Shown here: positions 8,402 to 17,654 of the stretch, piece after piece
Layout of the letters: each line of letters opens with the position of its first letter
Numbering within the stretch: the first letter of the stretch is position 1
NCBI RefSeq assembly: GCF_007830335.1
Contig: NZ_VLKU01000005.1
Coordinates: 173,322 to 237,321, forward strand
DNA: 64,000 nucleotides
Direction: 5' to 3'
Source of the DNA: Paracoccus sulfuroxidans
Lineage (GTDB): Bacteria; Pseudomonadota; Alphaproteobacteria; Rhodobacterales; Rhodobacteraceae
Made by a program: the position numbers and the translations under genes
The notes under the pieces: generated by a model
What the model was told of the DNA's origin: nothing
The model's database searches: none
Seen by the model: only the letters and a program-made list of their open reading frames with translations

Positions 8402-9586
8402 CTATTGCAGGTCGCTGAAGGCAGCAGTCAGACGCCGCCCGGCTTCCTCCACGCGGGCGCGCGGCGTGGCAAGGTTGAAGCGCATGAACTGCTGGCCGCC
8501 CTCGCCGAAGGTCGGGCCGTGGTTCGCGGCGATGCCCGCGCCTTGCGCGATGCGGCGCTCGATCTCGGCCTGATCCATGCCGGTGCCGGAAAAATCGACC
8601 CATGCCAGATAGGTCGATTGCAGCGGCATCGAGCGCAGCCCCGGAATCGCATTCACCGCCGCGTCGAAGATCTGCCGGTTGCCGTCCAGATAGGCGACCA
8701 GCGCGTCGACCCATTCCGCCCCTTCGGGCGAATAGGCGGCTGCGACCATGTTCAGCCCGAACAGCCCCGGCGAAATGCCCATTGCCGCCATTTTCTGCGT
8801 CAGCTTCTTGCGCAGATCGGGGTCGGAAACGATCATATTGCCGATATGCGCGCCCGCGATGTTGAAGGTCTTGGTCGCGGCGGTCAGCGTGATCAGCCGG
8901 TTGCGGACCTCGGGCGCGGCGTTGGCCAGAACCGTATGGCCCTGCCCGCCCGGCATCACCAGATCATGATGAATCTCATCCGAGATCAACAACAAGTTGT
9001 GTCTCTCACAGAAGGCGGCGACCTCGCGCAGCTCCTCGGGCGTCCAGACGCGGCCGCCGGGGTTGTGCGGCGAACACAGGATCAGCATCTTTTCCTTGCC
9101 GGTCAGCATGCCTTCCCAGCGGTCCCAGTCCATGGCGTAAAGCCCGTCCTTCTGCGTCAGCGGCAGCTCGACCACCTCACGCCCGGCGGCGCGAACGACG
9201 CGGGCGAAGGCGTGATAGACCGGGGTCATCAGCACCACGCCGTCGCCGGGCTGGGTGAAGGCATCGACGCACAGCGCGGTGCCGTTCACCAGCCCATGCG
9301 CGGTCAGGATCCATTCGGGCTGAACCTCCCAATCGTGGCGGTTCTTCATCCACCAGCGGATCGCGTCCAGATAGGGGCCATGCGCGCCCGGATAGCCATA
9401 GACCCCATGCGCGGCCATGTCCTCGACCGATTTCTGCACGGCGGCGGGCGGGCGGAAGTCCATATCGGCCACCCACATCGAGATGCCGGTGCGCGGGTCG
9501 ACCCCATAGATCGCCTGCATATCGTCCCATTTCGAGCACTGCGTTCCCAGCCGGTCGATGTCTTCGTCAAAATTCGGGGTGGACAT
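8402..9586 (-). CDS. PatB/MalY-type PLP-dependent C-S lyase/aminotransferase
   Basis: A 394-aa fold-type I PLP enzyme of the class I/II aminotransferase superfamily, PatB/MalY branch. Members are cystathionine beta-lyases that release homocysteine, pyruvate and ammonia. MWVADMDFRPPAAV is the PatB/MalY signature near residue 38. SPHNPGGRVWTPEEL and the PLP lysine in TAATKTFNIAGAHIGNM follow. The start is set at the internal ATG (MSTPNFDEDID) because AGGAGA lies seven bases before it. It diverges from def, with 64 bp between the starts. Cystathionine beta-lyase is the likeliest role; aminotransferase activity cannot be excluded. Confidence 0.88.
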   Translation of the reverse strand: MSTPNFDEDIDRLGTQCSKWDDMQAIYGVDPRTGISMWVADMDFRPPAAVQKSVEDMAAHGVYGYPGAHGPYLDAIRWWMKNRHDWEVQPEWILTAHGLVNGTALCVDAFTQPGDGVVLMTPVYHAFARVVRAAGREVVELPLTQKDGLYAMDWDRWEGMLTGKEKMLILCSPHNPGGRVWTPEELREVAAFCERHNLLLISDEIHHDLVMPGGQGHTVLANAAPEVRNRLITLTAATKTFNIAGAHIGNMIVSDPDLRKKLTQKMAAMGISPGLFGLNMVAAAYSPEGAEWVDALVAYLDGNRQIFDAAVNAIPGLRSMPLQSTYLAWVDFSGTGMDQAEIERRIAQGAGIAANHGPTFGEGGQQFMRFNLATPRARVEEAGRRLTAAFSDLQ

Positions 9587-9650
9587 GGCTTTCTCCTGAT
9601 TTCCTTGCATAGAATAACGGCTTGTTGCGCAGGTCCAACCCTTGCCCTAG

Positions 9651-10181
9651 ATGATACGCATGACATTGCGAAATATTCTCATCCATCCCGATCCGAGGCT
9701 GAAAAAACACTGCGAGCCCGTCGCACGCATCACGCCCGAGATCGAAACGCTGGCCGCTGACATGCTGGCCACGATGTATGATGCGCCGGGCGTCGGCCTT
9801 GCCGCGCCACAGGTCGGTGAACTTCTGCGCCTTTTCGTGATGGATTGCGAAAAGGACCCCGAGGCCGAGCATCACCCGATCGTCATGCTGAACCCGGTGA
9901 TCACCTGGTCCTCCGAGGGGCTGAATACCTATGAGGAAGGCTGCCTCTCGATCCCCGACCAATATGCCGATGTGACTCGCCCGGCCGAGGTCCGCGTCAG
10001 CTGGCTGGGGCTGGACGGCAAGGCGCATGAGCGTGAATTCGACGGCCTCTGGGCCACCTGCGCCCAGCACGAGATCGACCATCTGGATGGCAAGCTGTTC
10101 ATCGACTACCTGAGCCCGCTGAAGCGCCAGATGATCACCCGCAAGATGGTCAAGCTGAAGCGCGAAAGGGCGCAGGCCTGA
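9651..10181 (+). CDS. def: Peptide deformylase
   Basis: A 176-aa metal hydrolase that removes the formyl group from nascent N-terminal methionine at the ribosome exit. All three PDF motifs are intact: GVGLAAPQVG, EEGCLSIP with the metal-binding Cys, and QHEIDHLDG with the HExxH pair and catalytic Glu. Length fits type I deformylases. ATG at 9651 is used; ATG at 9660 (MTLRNILIHPDPR) is possible and neither has a strong ribosome binding site. A degenerate paralogue follows at 10313, and fmt, which adds the formyl group, lies 3.2 kb downstream on the same strand. Confidence 0.95.
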   Translation: MIRMTLRNILIHPDPRLKKHCEPVARITPEIETLAADMLATMYDAPGVGLAAPQVGELLRLFVMDCEKDPEAEHHPIVMLNPVITWSSEGLNTYEEGCLSIPDQYADVTRPAEVRVSWLGLDGKAHEREFDGLWATCAQHEIDHLDGKLFIDYLSPLKRQMITRKMVKLKRERAQA

Positions 10182-10312
10182 CACGATCCGCCGATCCCGC
10201 CCTGACGCGGGGTCGCGTGCCGGAACTGCCGCGCCGGTCCCTCCGGCATTGACGTCACTCTGCCTGCCGTGCCGGCCCTGCAAAGGCGGGCGCGCAACAG
10301 CGAAGCCAAGCC

Positions 10313-10813
10313 ATGACCGTCCGCCCTTTCCTGCCTCATACCGACCGCCGCCTGCACACCCCGGCCGAGCCTGTGAACGCGATCACCGAAACCGTGCGGA
10401 TGATCTGGGACGACATGATCGACACCATGGACGCGATGCCCGGCGTGGGGCTGGCCGCGCCGCAGATCGGCATCATGCAGCGGCTGGCGGTGGTCGATGC
10501 CTCGGACAAGCGCGGGCAGGCGATCCGCATGGCCAACCCCGAGGTGCTGCACGCCTCGGTCCAGATGCGCACCCATGACGAGGCCAGCCCGAACCTGCCC
10601 GGCGTCTTTGCCCGGATCGAGCGGCCCCGCGCCGTCACCGTGCGCTTCCTGAATGCCGATGGCGAGATCGAGGAGAAGGACTTTGTCGGCCTTTGGGCCA
10701 CCTCGGTCCAGCATCAGATCGACCATCTGAACGGCAAGCTTTACGTCGACCACCTGTCGCCCCTGCGGCGCAAGATGCTGGTCGCGAAATCCGACAAGCT
10801 GAACCGGCGCTAG
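10313..10813 (+). CDS. Peptide deformylase-like protein lacking catalytic residues
   Basis: A 166-aa paralogue of the neighbouring Def with the same fold and an intact motif 1 (GVGLAAPQIG). Motif 2 has lost the metal-binding Cys: EEGCLSIP in Def corresponds to DEASPNLPGVF here. Motif 3 reads QHQIDHLNG, so the catalytic Glu of HExxH is Gln. Flanking parts, GLWATSVQHQIDHLNGKLYV and the basic C-terminus, remain well conserved with Def. The reading frame is intact, which argues for selection on a non-catalytic or changed function. A 131-bp spacer separates it from def, on the same strand. Annotation as an active deformylase would be misleading. Confidence 0.88.
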   Translation: MTVRPFLPHTDRRLHTPAEPVNAITETVRMIWDDMIDTMDAMPGVGLAAPQIGIMQRLAVVDASDKRGQAIRMANPEVLHASVQMRTHDEASPNLPGVFARIERPRAVTVRFLNADGEIEEKDFVGLWATSVQHQIDHLNGKLYVDHLSPLRRKMLVAKSDKLNRR

Positions 10814-10838
10814 CGACATGCGTCAGAGAGAGGATCAC

Positions 10839-12500
10839 GTGCAGAACCGCAGAAGCCTGTTCTTCATCCCGGTCTTGCCGCTGCTGGTCGGGCTGCTGCT
10901 GGCGGCAGCCTCGCTGACGCCCTCGCTGATCCCGCGCGACGGCATCTTGCAGGGGGTTCTGGCCGGGATCTCGACGGCGGCGGGCTATGTGGTCATGCAG
11001 TTTCTGCTGTCGCTCTGGCGTTCGCTGGAGCTGCCGGTGTTCCGCGGGCGGGTCGCGGCGGTCCTGCACGCGCTGGTCGCCATTCCGGTGTTGGCGACGC
11101 TGGTCTTCTGCGTGCTGAAATCGCGCGAGTGGCAGAATGGCATCCGCGAACGCATGGGCATGCCGCTGCTGGAAGTCAGCAACACCACCAAGACGATGCT
11201 GGTGGCGCTGGCGGTGTTTCTGGCGCTGTTCGTGATCGGGCTGCTGGTGCAGGCGCTGTTTGATCTGCTGCGCCGCCGTCTGGCGCGGCATATCCCGGCC
11301 AGAAGCGCCAATGTGCTGGGCCTTCTTCTGGCGGCGATGGTCGTGGTGACGGTCACCCGCGACGGCGTGGTCAGCTGGCTCTTCGGCATCGCCGACCGCT
11401 CCTACGCGGCGGCGCAACAGCTGGTCGACCCGGAAATTCCGCCGCCCGGTGAAAGCTGGAAGCCGGGATCGGCCAGTTCGCTGATCAGCTGGGAGCTGAT
11501 GGGCAAACCCGGGCGCGATTTCATCACCAAGGGCCCCGGCCGCGACGTGATCGAGCGTTTCACAGGCCGCCCGGCCATGCCGCCGCTGCGCATCTATGTG
11601 GGCCGCGCGCAGGACGAATCGCCGCGCGAACGCGCCCGCATCGCGCTGGAGGAAATGAAGCGCGTCGGCGCCTTCACCCGCAAGATCCTGATCGTGGCCA
11701 GCCCCACCGGCACCGGCTGGATGGACCCGGCCAGCTATGACGCGCTGGAATACATGCATGACGGCGACGTGGCGACCGTGGCGGTGCAGTACTCTTATCT
11801 GCAAAGCCCGCTGGCCCTGATCTTTGAGACCCGTGCGGGCCTTGATCAGGCGACCGAGACCATGCAGGCCATCTATGACTACTGGCTGTCGCTGCCGGTG
11901 AACCAGCGCCCGCGCCTGTATATGCACGGGATCTCGCTGGGGTCGTGGTCGTCGATGTATTCCTTCAACCCGCTGCAGATGATCAATGAGCCGATCAATG
12001 GCGCGCTTTGGGCCGGGCCTCCCTTCCCGTCCGAGCTGTGGCGGCAGGCCAATGCCGCGCGCGACATGGACAGCCCCTTCGTCCTGCCGGTCGTCGATGA
12101 TGGTCAGGTGATCCGCTATTCCAGCCAGTATTCCAAGCCCGACGCCCTTGGCACGCCTTGGGGCGGCGTGCGCATCCTGTTCATGCAGCACGCCAGCGAC
12201 GCCATCGTCTTTTACGACCCGTCGTCGCTGTGGCGCGCGCCGGTCTGGATGAATGAGGCCCCGGCCCCCGATGTCTCGCCGCAGCTGTCCTTCACCCCCA
12301 TCGTGACGCAGTTGCAACTGGCGGTGGACATGCTGGTCAGCACCTCGACGCCCAGCGGTTTCGGGCACAATTACCACGCGCATGAATATATCGACGGCTG
12401 GGTCGCCGTGTCGGAACCCGCTGGCTGGACCGCCTCTGACACCGACCGGCTGAAGGCGATCTGTGGCATCGGAGAGCAGCTGGGATGCCAAAACGACTGA
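10839..12500 (+). CDS. Membrane-bound alpha/beta-hydrolase family protein (PF10081 type)
   Basis: A protein of about 553 aa with four to five hydrophobic helices in the first 190 residues (FFIPVLPLLVGLLLAAASL onward), then a serine-hydrolase-like domain. The nucleophile elbow is LYMHGISLGSWSS (G-x-S-x-G), and GFGHNYHAHEYIDGW near the C-terminus supplies a candidate His. This architecture matches the alpha/beta-hydrolase 9 family with its N-terminal membrane region; the substrate is unknown. I prefer GTG at 10839 because AGAGGA lies four bases upstream, though ATG at 10818 is in frame. The 3' end overlaps the next hydrolase gene by 16 bases. Confidence 0.85.
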   Translation: MQNRRSLFFIPVLPLLVGLLLAAASLTPSLIPRDGILQGVLAGISTAAGYVVMQFLLSLWRSLELPVFRGRVAAVLHALVAIPVLATLVFCVLKSREWQNGIRERMGMPLLEVSNTTKTMLVALAVFLALFVIGLLVQALFDLLRRRLARHIPARSANVLGLLLAAMVVVTVTRDGVVSWLFGIADRSYAAAQQLVDPEIPPPGESWKPGSASSLISWELMGKPGRDFITKGPGRDVIERFTGRPAMPPLRIYVGRAQDESPRERARIALEEMKRVGAFTRKILIVASPTGTGWMDPASYDALEYMHDGDVATVAVQYSYLQSPLALIFETRAGLDQATETMQAIYDYWLSLPVNQRPRLYMHGISLGSWSSMYSFNPLQMINEPINGALWAGPPFPSELWRQANAARDMDSPFVLPVVDDGQVIRYSSQYSKPDALGTPWGGVRILFMQHASDAIVFYDPSSLWRAPVWMNEAPAPDVSPQLSFTPIVTQLQLAVDMLVSTSTPSGFGHNYHAHEYIDGWVAVSEPAGWTASDTDRLKAICGIGEQLGCQND

Positions 12501-13366
12501 CCATCGGCCTGCTGCTGTTTCTGGCGCTGGTGGTTCTGGGCTTTTGCGCGAACACCGCCCGCAACGTCGCGCGCTGGCAGCCCTTCACCGAAACCCCGGC
12601 CGAGCGGTATGAGCTGCTGGCCTCGGGGTGGCGGTTGATCTCGCCCCCCGGACCGGGGCCGCACAAGGCGGCGGTGCTAATGTCGGGCTGCGACGGCGTG
12701 CATGACAACATGGACTTCTGGGCGGGCCGCTTCGTCGCGATGGGCCGGGCCGCGCTGATCGTCGACAGCCACCACCCACGCGGCATGGACCAGCATCAGG
12801 CATGGCGCGCCGTCTGCGCGGGCCAGATGCTGACCGGGGCCGAGCGTGCGGGCGACATCGCCGTCGCACTTGAGGCGCTGCATCAGATGCCCAACATCGA
12901 CGCGCAGGACGTGATCGTCCTTGGCGCCTCGCATGGTGGCTGGGCGGTGATGGAGCTGTTGCAGCTTCTGGACCAGACCGAGCCGCCGCCGGGCCTCAGC
13001 GAATGGCCCGCGCGCCGCGACCAGCTGGCCCGCCAGATCGGGCCGGTGATCCTGCTTTACCCCTATTGCGGTCTGGCCAGCGGTGCGGGCGATGCGATCT
13101 GGCCCGAATGGGTGCGCGGGCTGATGATCCTGGCGGAAAAGGACAGCGTCGTCGACACCGAGAAATGCCTCGAAATGGCCGAGGGGCTGGTCGTTCAGGG
13201 GGCAAAGCTGGAGGTCACGGTGCTGCCCGGCGCGGATCACGGCTTTGACCAGAGCGAACGCTCGGTCCTGTCGCCGCTGAAATTCGACCAGCGCTACACC
13301 GATGAGGCCGTCAGGCTGATCGACCGCTTCCTGCAGGGTTTTGCCAATCCCGCGCCGCAGGGCTAG
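12485..13366 (+). CDS. Dienelactone hydrolase-like alpha/beta hydrolase, membrane-anchored or exported
   Basis: A 293-aa protein with an N-terminal signal or anchor helix (LTIGLLLFLALVVLGFCAN) and an alpha/beta-hydrolase domain. The strand before the catalytic region reads AAVLMSGCDGVHDNMDFWA, with ALIVDSHHPRGMDQ after it, typical of dienelactone-hydrolase-like proteins. The nucleophile elbow is VIVLGASHGGWAV, and the late PGADHGFD gives the catalytic His. An acid in MILAEKDSVVD completes a plausible triad. It overlaps the preceding hydrolase gene by 16 bases, so the two are likely co-translated. The substrate is unknown. Confidence 0.82.
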   Translation: MPKRLTIGLLLFLALVVLGFCANTARNVARWQPFTETPAERYELLASGWRLISPPGPGPHKAAVLMSGCDGVHDNMDFWAGRFVAMGRAALIVDSHHPRGMDQHQAWRAVCAGQMLTGAERAGDIAVALEALHQMPNIDAQDVIVLGASHGGWAVMELLQLLDQTEPPPGLSEWPARRDQLARQIGPVILLYPYCGLASGAGDAIWPEWVRGLMILAEKDSVVDTEKCLEMAEGLVVQGAKLEVTVLPGADHGFDQSERSVLSPLKFDQRYTDEAVRLIDRFLQGFANPAPQG

Positions 13367-13393
13367 AACACCCGCACCAAATGCGAGGACATC

Positions 13394-14287
13394 ATGCGCG
13401 TCATCTTCATGGGCACCCCCGATTTTTCCGTCCCCGCGCTGCGGGCGATTGCCGCCGAACATGAGGTCGTGGCGGTCTATTCGCAGCCGCCGCGCGCGGC
13501 TGGCCGGGGGCAGAAGCCGCGCCCTTCGCCCGTCCACAAGGCCGCGGAAGAACTGGGCCTGCCCGTCCGCACGCCCGAGCGGCTGAAATCGCCCGAGGAT
13601 CAGGCCGAATTCGCCGCGCTTCAGGTGGATGTCGCGGTGGTCGTGGCCTATGGGCTGATCCTGCCACAGCCGGTGCTGGACGCGCCGCGTCTGGGCTGCC
13701 TCAACATCCACGCCTCGCTTCTGCCGCGCTGGCGCGGGGCCGCACCGATCCATCGGGCGATCATGGCGGGCGACAGTGAAACGGGCGTCGCCATCATGCA
13801 GATGGAGGCCGGGCTCGACACCGGGCCGGTGCTGGCCGAGACCCGCACCCCGATCACCGCCGAGGACACGACCGCGACGCTGCACGACCGGCTGTCGGCG
13901 ATGGGGGCCGAGTTGATCGTCGCGACGCTGGCGCGCCTGCCCCTGCCCGCCACGCCGCAGGCCGAGGAGGGCGTGACCTATGCCCAGAAGATCGACAAGG
14001 CCGAGGCCCGCATCGACTGGACCCAGACCGCCAGCCAGATCGACCGCCAGATCCGCGCCCTGTCGCCCTTCCCCGGCGCATGGACCATGCTCGGCAGCGA
14101 ACGCATCAAGCTGCTGCAATCCCGCGTCGTGCAGGGCAGCGGCCAGCCCGGAGAGGTGCTCTCGGGCTTCACCATCGCCTGTGGCGAAGGCGCGGTCGAG
14201 ATCATCACCGCCCAGCGCGAAGGCAAGCGCCCCATGCCCGCGTCCGAGATCCTGCGTGGTCTGACCCTGCCCAAGCACCTCGGCTGA
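13394..14287 (+). CDS. fmt: Methionyl-tRNA formyltransferase
   Basis: A 297-aa enzyme transferring a formyl group from 10-formyl-tetrahydrofolate to Met-tRNA-fMet for translation start. The N-terminal catalytic domain begins [19 protein letters not shown] and contains the folate and catalytic signature [20 protein letters not shown]. The C-terminal tRNA-binding domain includes [23 protein letters not shown] precedes the ATG with normal spacing. It lies 27 bp after the second hydrolase gene, on the def strand, so def, the def-like gene, two hydrolases and fmt could be one transcription unit. Confidence 0.97.
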   Translation: MRVIFMGTPDFSVPALRAIAAEHEVVAVYSQPPRAAGRGQKPRPSPVHKAAEELGLPVRTPERLKSPEDQAEFAALQVDVAVVVAYGLILPQPVLDAPRLGCLNIHASLLPRWRGAAPIHRAIMAGDSETGVAIMQMEAGLDTGPVLAETRTPITAEDTTATLHDRLSAMGAELIVATLARLPLPATPQAEEGVTYAQKIDKAEARIDWTQTASQIDRQIRALSPFPGAWTMLGSERIKLLQSRVVQGSGQPGEVLSGFTIACGEGAVEIITAQREGKRPMPASEILRGLTLPKHLG

Positions 14288-14379
14288 CTGCGGCAAGTCG
14301 GCAACAGTCCTTGCGGATGCACAGGGCACCCCGGGGAAACCCGCCCTCAAGGTGCTACTTTTGGCGGACAGGCCGGATC

Positions 14380-14400
14380 GCAAGGCGACAGACGCCTTGC
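14380..14400 (+). other. Perfect 8-bp hairpin between fmt and the HdeD gene
   Basis: GCAAGGCG-ACAGA-CGCCTTGC forms a perfect 8-bp stem with a five-base loop, 93 bases after the fmt stop and 54 before the next start. No T-run follows, so it is not a classical terminator. It could be a Rho-dependent pause, an mRNA leader hairpin or an operator. Confidence 0.4.
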
Positions 14401-14453
14401 TCGTGCAGTTCCCCTATCCCGGCCGGTATTCTGTTTTCATTACGGAGTTTGGT

Positions 14454-15017
14454 ATGGAAAATCTTGTGCGTGTCATGGCCGAGAACTGGTGGGTTCCGCT
14501 GCTACGCGGGATCGCCGCCATCCTGTTCGGCCTTCTCGCCCTCATCTGGCCGGGACTGACCGTCTATGTGCTGCTGGTGGCCTTCGGGGTCTATGCGATC
14601 ATCGACGGCGTCATGGCCATCGTCATCGCCTTCCGCCGCCGCTCATCGGATGACAACTGGTGGGCCTGGCTGATCGAGGGGCTTCTGTCCATCGTCATCG
14701 GCGTCATGGCGCTGTTCTGGCCCGAAGCGACGGCGCTGGCGCTGATCATCTGGATGGCCGCCTGGGCCATCGTCGCGGGCGTCTTCCGCATTGTCGCGGC
14801 CATTCGCCTGCGCCGCGAGATCGAAGGAGAGTGGATGCTGGTCCTCAGCGGCCTGCTGTCGATCCTCTGGGGTGGGTTGATGCTGTATCTTCCGGCGGCG
14901 GGCCTGCTCAGCATCGCCTGGCTGATCGGGGTCTTCGCCATCGCCATCGGCCTGACGATGGTCTCGCTGGCGTTCCGTCTGCGCGGCATCAAGAACCGGC
15001 GCGAGGCGCGGGCCTGA
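14454..15017 (+). CDS. HdeD family membrane protein (DUF308)
   Basis: A 187-aa inner-membrane protein with six hydrophobic helices arranged as repeated helix pairs: WWVPLLRGIAAILFGLLALI, then YVLLVAFGVYAIIDGVMAIV and similar units. This is the HdeD/DUF308 pattern. In Escherichia coli HdeD contributes to acid resistance at high density; the role here is not shown. The start is the ATG at 14454, eight bases after ACGGAG, where the conserved N-terminus (MENLVRVMAENWW) begins. Upstream in-frame codons look like leader sequence. It converges with hrpB, ending 22 bp from that gene's stop. Confidence 0.88.
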   Translation: MENLVRVMAENWWVPLLRGIAAILFGLLALIWPGLTVYVLLVAFGVYAIIDGVMAIVIAFRRRSSDDNWWAWLIEGLLSIVIGVMALFWPEATALALIIWMAAWAIVAGVFRIVAAIRLRREIEGEWMLVLSGLLSILWGGLMLYLPAAGLLSIAWLIGVFAIAIGLTMVSLAFRLRGIKNRREARA

Positions 15018-15039
15018 CACCCGCCACGGCCCACCCCTG

Positions 15040-17457
15040 TCACGTGCCGCGAGGTTTCGCGCGCGTGGTCGGGTCGGCCTCCAGCGGGTTTTCGGGCCAG
15101 GGATGACGGGGATAGCGGCCCCGCATGTCCTTGCGCACATCGGCGTAACCGCCCGCCCAGAACCCCGGCAGGTCCGTCGTCACGGCGATGGGCTTGCCCC
15201 CCGGCGACAGCATGCTGATCCGCAGCGGCCGGTTCCCCGTCATCGGATGACGCGCCACGCCGAAAAGCTCTTGCAGCTTCAGCTCGATCGAGGGCGTCTC
15301 GTGGTCGTAGTCAATCGGCACCTTCCGCCCCAGCGGTGTGGTGAAATGCGCCGGGGCCAAGCGGTCGAGTTGCTGCTGCCCCTCCCAGCCGATCCGGGCC
15401 TTCAGCGCCTCGGTCAGGTCCAGCGTGCGCAGATCACCCAGACTGCGGACCTTGCCCAGCCATGGCAGCAGCCATTCGGGATCGGCCAGCAGGCTGGCAT
15501 CATCGACCGGTCCAAGCTGCGGCATCAGCGCGATCCGCGCCCGCAGACGCGCCGCGCCGGGGGTGAAACTCAGCCCGTTCGCCCGCAGCCCCTCCAGCGC
15601 CGCCCGCGCCATCGCGGCAGGGTCGGGGGCATCCAGTGCCCGGTCCGACAGCACCAGCGCACCCAGCCGCTCTTGCAGCCGCGAAAGGATGCGGTTGTCG
15701 CGCCGCGACCATTCGACCGCCTCGACGCTGGTGATCCGGTCGGTGTAAAGCGCGCGCAACTCGGCCTCGTTGAGCGTGGCGGCCATGCGGATGCGCGCCT
15801 CGCGGGTGTCGCCGTCCAGATCGGTCGCGACGATCAGCCGGTCATTGGTCAGCGCATCGCCCTCGGGCAGGATCGCGCCCTTGCCGCCTGAGAGGACATA
15901 GCGCGGCTGATCGCCCTTGCGGCGCAGCCCGATGCGGTCGGGATAGGCCAGCGCCGCCATCGCCCCAAGACCAAGCGGCGCGCCCCCCTTCGGGGCCAGC
16001 TTGCGCAAGCGGCGCGCCTCATCCCGGATGCGGTGCAGGGTGCCGGGGTTCGCGGGCCACGGATGGCGGTCGGCATAGACGCGCGCATCGCGGATCGCGG
16101 CCATCCGCAGGGCCATGTCGACGGGCGCGCCGGTCAAAGGGTCCCGCTCGGCCATCAGCGCGGCCAGTTCGGCGGCCTGCGCGCCCGCCAGCACCAGCAT
16201 ATGCGCCAGACGCGGATGCAGGGGCAGCGCCGCCAGCGCCTTGCCATGCGGGGTGATCCGGTCCTGCGCATCCAGCGCGGAAAGATCACGCAGCAGCGCG
16301 CGGGCCTCGGCCAGCGCGGCTTCGGGCGGAGGCGTCAGGAAGGCGAGTTCGCTGCCATCCGCCCCCCAGGCGGCCAGTTCCAGCGCAAGGCCGGTAAGGT
16401 CGGCCACGGCAATCTCGGGCGGGGCGAAGGCGGGCAGCGCGCCTTCTTCGGCCTTGCTCCACATCCGGTAGCAGATCCCCGCCGCGACACGGCCCGCGCG
16501 ACCGCGGCGCTGTTCGGCCTCGGCGCGGCTGACGCGCTCGGTCACCAACCGCGACATGCCCGAGCCGGGATCAAAGCGCGCGCGCCGGGCGCGGCCCGCA
16601 TCGACCACCACCTTGACGCCCGGAATGGTCAGCGAGGTTTCCGCAATCGAGGTCGCGAGCACCACCCGCCGCACCGGACCGGGATCGGACATCGCCGCGC
16701 GCTGCGCCGCGAAATCCATGGCGCCGAACAGCGGCACCACCTCGCAGGGCAGATGCGAGAGCGCGGCGGCGGTGCGCCGGATCTCTCCCTCGCCGGGCAG
16801 GAAGGCCAGGATCGTGCCGCCGGGGGTGTCGCGGGTCTGCGCCTCGGCCTCTAGGATCAGGCGGGCGGCCTCGGTGACAAGGCGGGTGCCTGCGGGCAGG
16901 GGCCGGGGCAGCCAGCGCGTCTCGACCGGGAAGGCCCGCCCGTCCGAGCGGACAATGGGCGCACCCAGCAGATCGGCCACAGGCTGCGCGTCCAGCGTCG
17001 CCGACATGACAATGACCGCAAGGTCGGGTCGCAGCGCCTGACGCGCTTCCCAGACCAGCGCGAGGCCCAGATCGGCGTTCAGGCTGCGTTCGTGGAATTC
17101 GTCGAAGATGACGCAGCCAACCCCCGCAAGCTCGGGGTCTTGCTGGATCATCCGGGTCAGGATGCCCTCGGTGACGACCTCGATGCGCTGGCCGGGCACG
17201 GCCTCGCCCCGGATGCGGTAGCCGACCGTGGACCCCAGCGGTTCGGACAGGGTCTGGGCCATGCGCTCGGCTGCGGCGCGGGCGGCCAGACGGCGCGGCT
17301 CCAGCATCAGGATGCGGCCCGAGACCACCGGCAGCAGTGCCAGCGGGACGCGCGTGGTCTTGCCCGCGCCGGGCGGTGCGACCAGCACGGCGCAGCCCTG
17401 CGCCGATACCGCCGCAAGAAGGTCAGGAAGGGCCGAGTCGATGGGCAATCCGGTCAT
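15040..17457 (-). CDS. hrpB: ATP-dependent helicase HrpB
   Basis: An 805-aa DEAH-box helicase. The N-terminal RecA domain shows Walker A APPGAGKTTRVPLAL, motif II as VIFDEFHERSLN and motif III as SATLD. The second RecA domain has VLATSIAETSLTIPGV and QRRGRAGRVAAGICYRM. The C-terminal HrpB-specific region ends with TDLPGFWAGGYADVRKDMRG and YPRHPWPENP, diagnostic of HrpB rather than HrpA. Function is poorly defined; a role in RNA metabolism is assumed from the family. Length is normal (800-850 aa). It is transcribed away from ycjX across a 197-bp gap. Confidence 0.95.
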   Translation of the reverse strand: MTGLPIDSALPDLLAAVSAQGCAVLVAPPGAGKTTRVPLALLPVVSGRILMLEPRRLAARAAAERMAQTLSEPLGSTVGYRIRGEAVPGQRIEVVTEGILTRMIQQDPELAGVGCVIFDEFHERSLNADLGLALVWEARQALRPDLAVIVMSATLDAQPVADLLGAPIVRSDGRAFPVETRWLPRPLPAGTRLVTEAARLILEAEAQTRDTPGGTILAFLPGEGEIRRTAAALSHLPCEVVPLFGAMDFAAQRAAMSDPGPVRRVVLATSIAETSLTIPGVKVVVDAGRARRARFDPGSGMSRLVTERVSRAEAEQRRGRAGRVAAGICYRMWSKAEEGALPAFAPPEIAVADLTGLALELAAWGADGSELAFLTPPPEAALAEARALLRDLSALDAQDRITPHGKALAALPLHPRLAHMLVLAGAQAAELAALMAERDPLTGAPVDMALRMAAIRDARVYADRHPWPANPGTLHRIRDEARRLRKLAPKGGAPLGLGAMAALAYPDRIGLRRKGDQPRYVLSGGKGAILPEGDALTNDRLIVATDLDGDTREARIRMAATLNEAELRALYTDRITSVEAVEWSRRDNRILSRLQERLGALVLSDRALDAPDPAAMARAALEGLRANGLSFTPGAARLRARIALMPQLGPVDDASLLADPEWLLPWLGKVRSLGDLRTLDLTEALKARIGWEGQQQLDRLAPAHFTTPLGRKVPIDYDHETPSIELKLQELFGVARHPMTGNRPLRISMLSPGGKPIAVTTDLPGFWAGGYADVRKDMRGRYPRHPWPENPLEADPTTRAKPRGT

Positions 17458-17654
17458 CCGCGCCTTATGGCAAATTTGCCCGGCAGCGTCACGGATCGGC
17501 GCGAAGAATTTGACGAAGGGGTGCTAGTGCCAGATGCCGATGGCCCCGGCGACGCCACGGACGCAGGCTGCTCTGACGGCTGGTCACATGCGGCTGCCCC
17601 TACACAACCCGTTGTTCCGGGCCTATCTTGTGCAGGCGAGAAGCGAGGGCCTGA

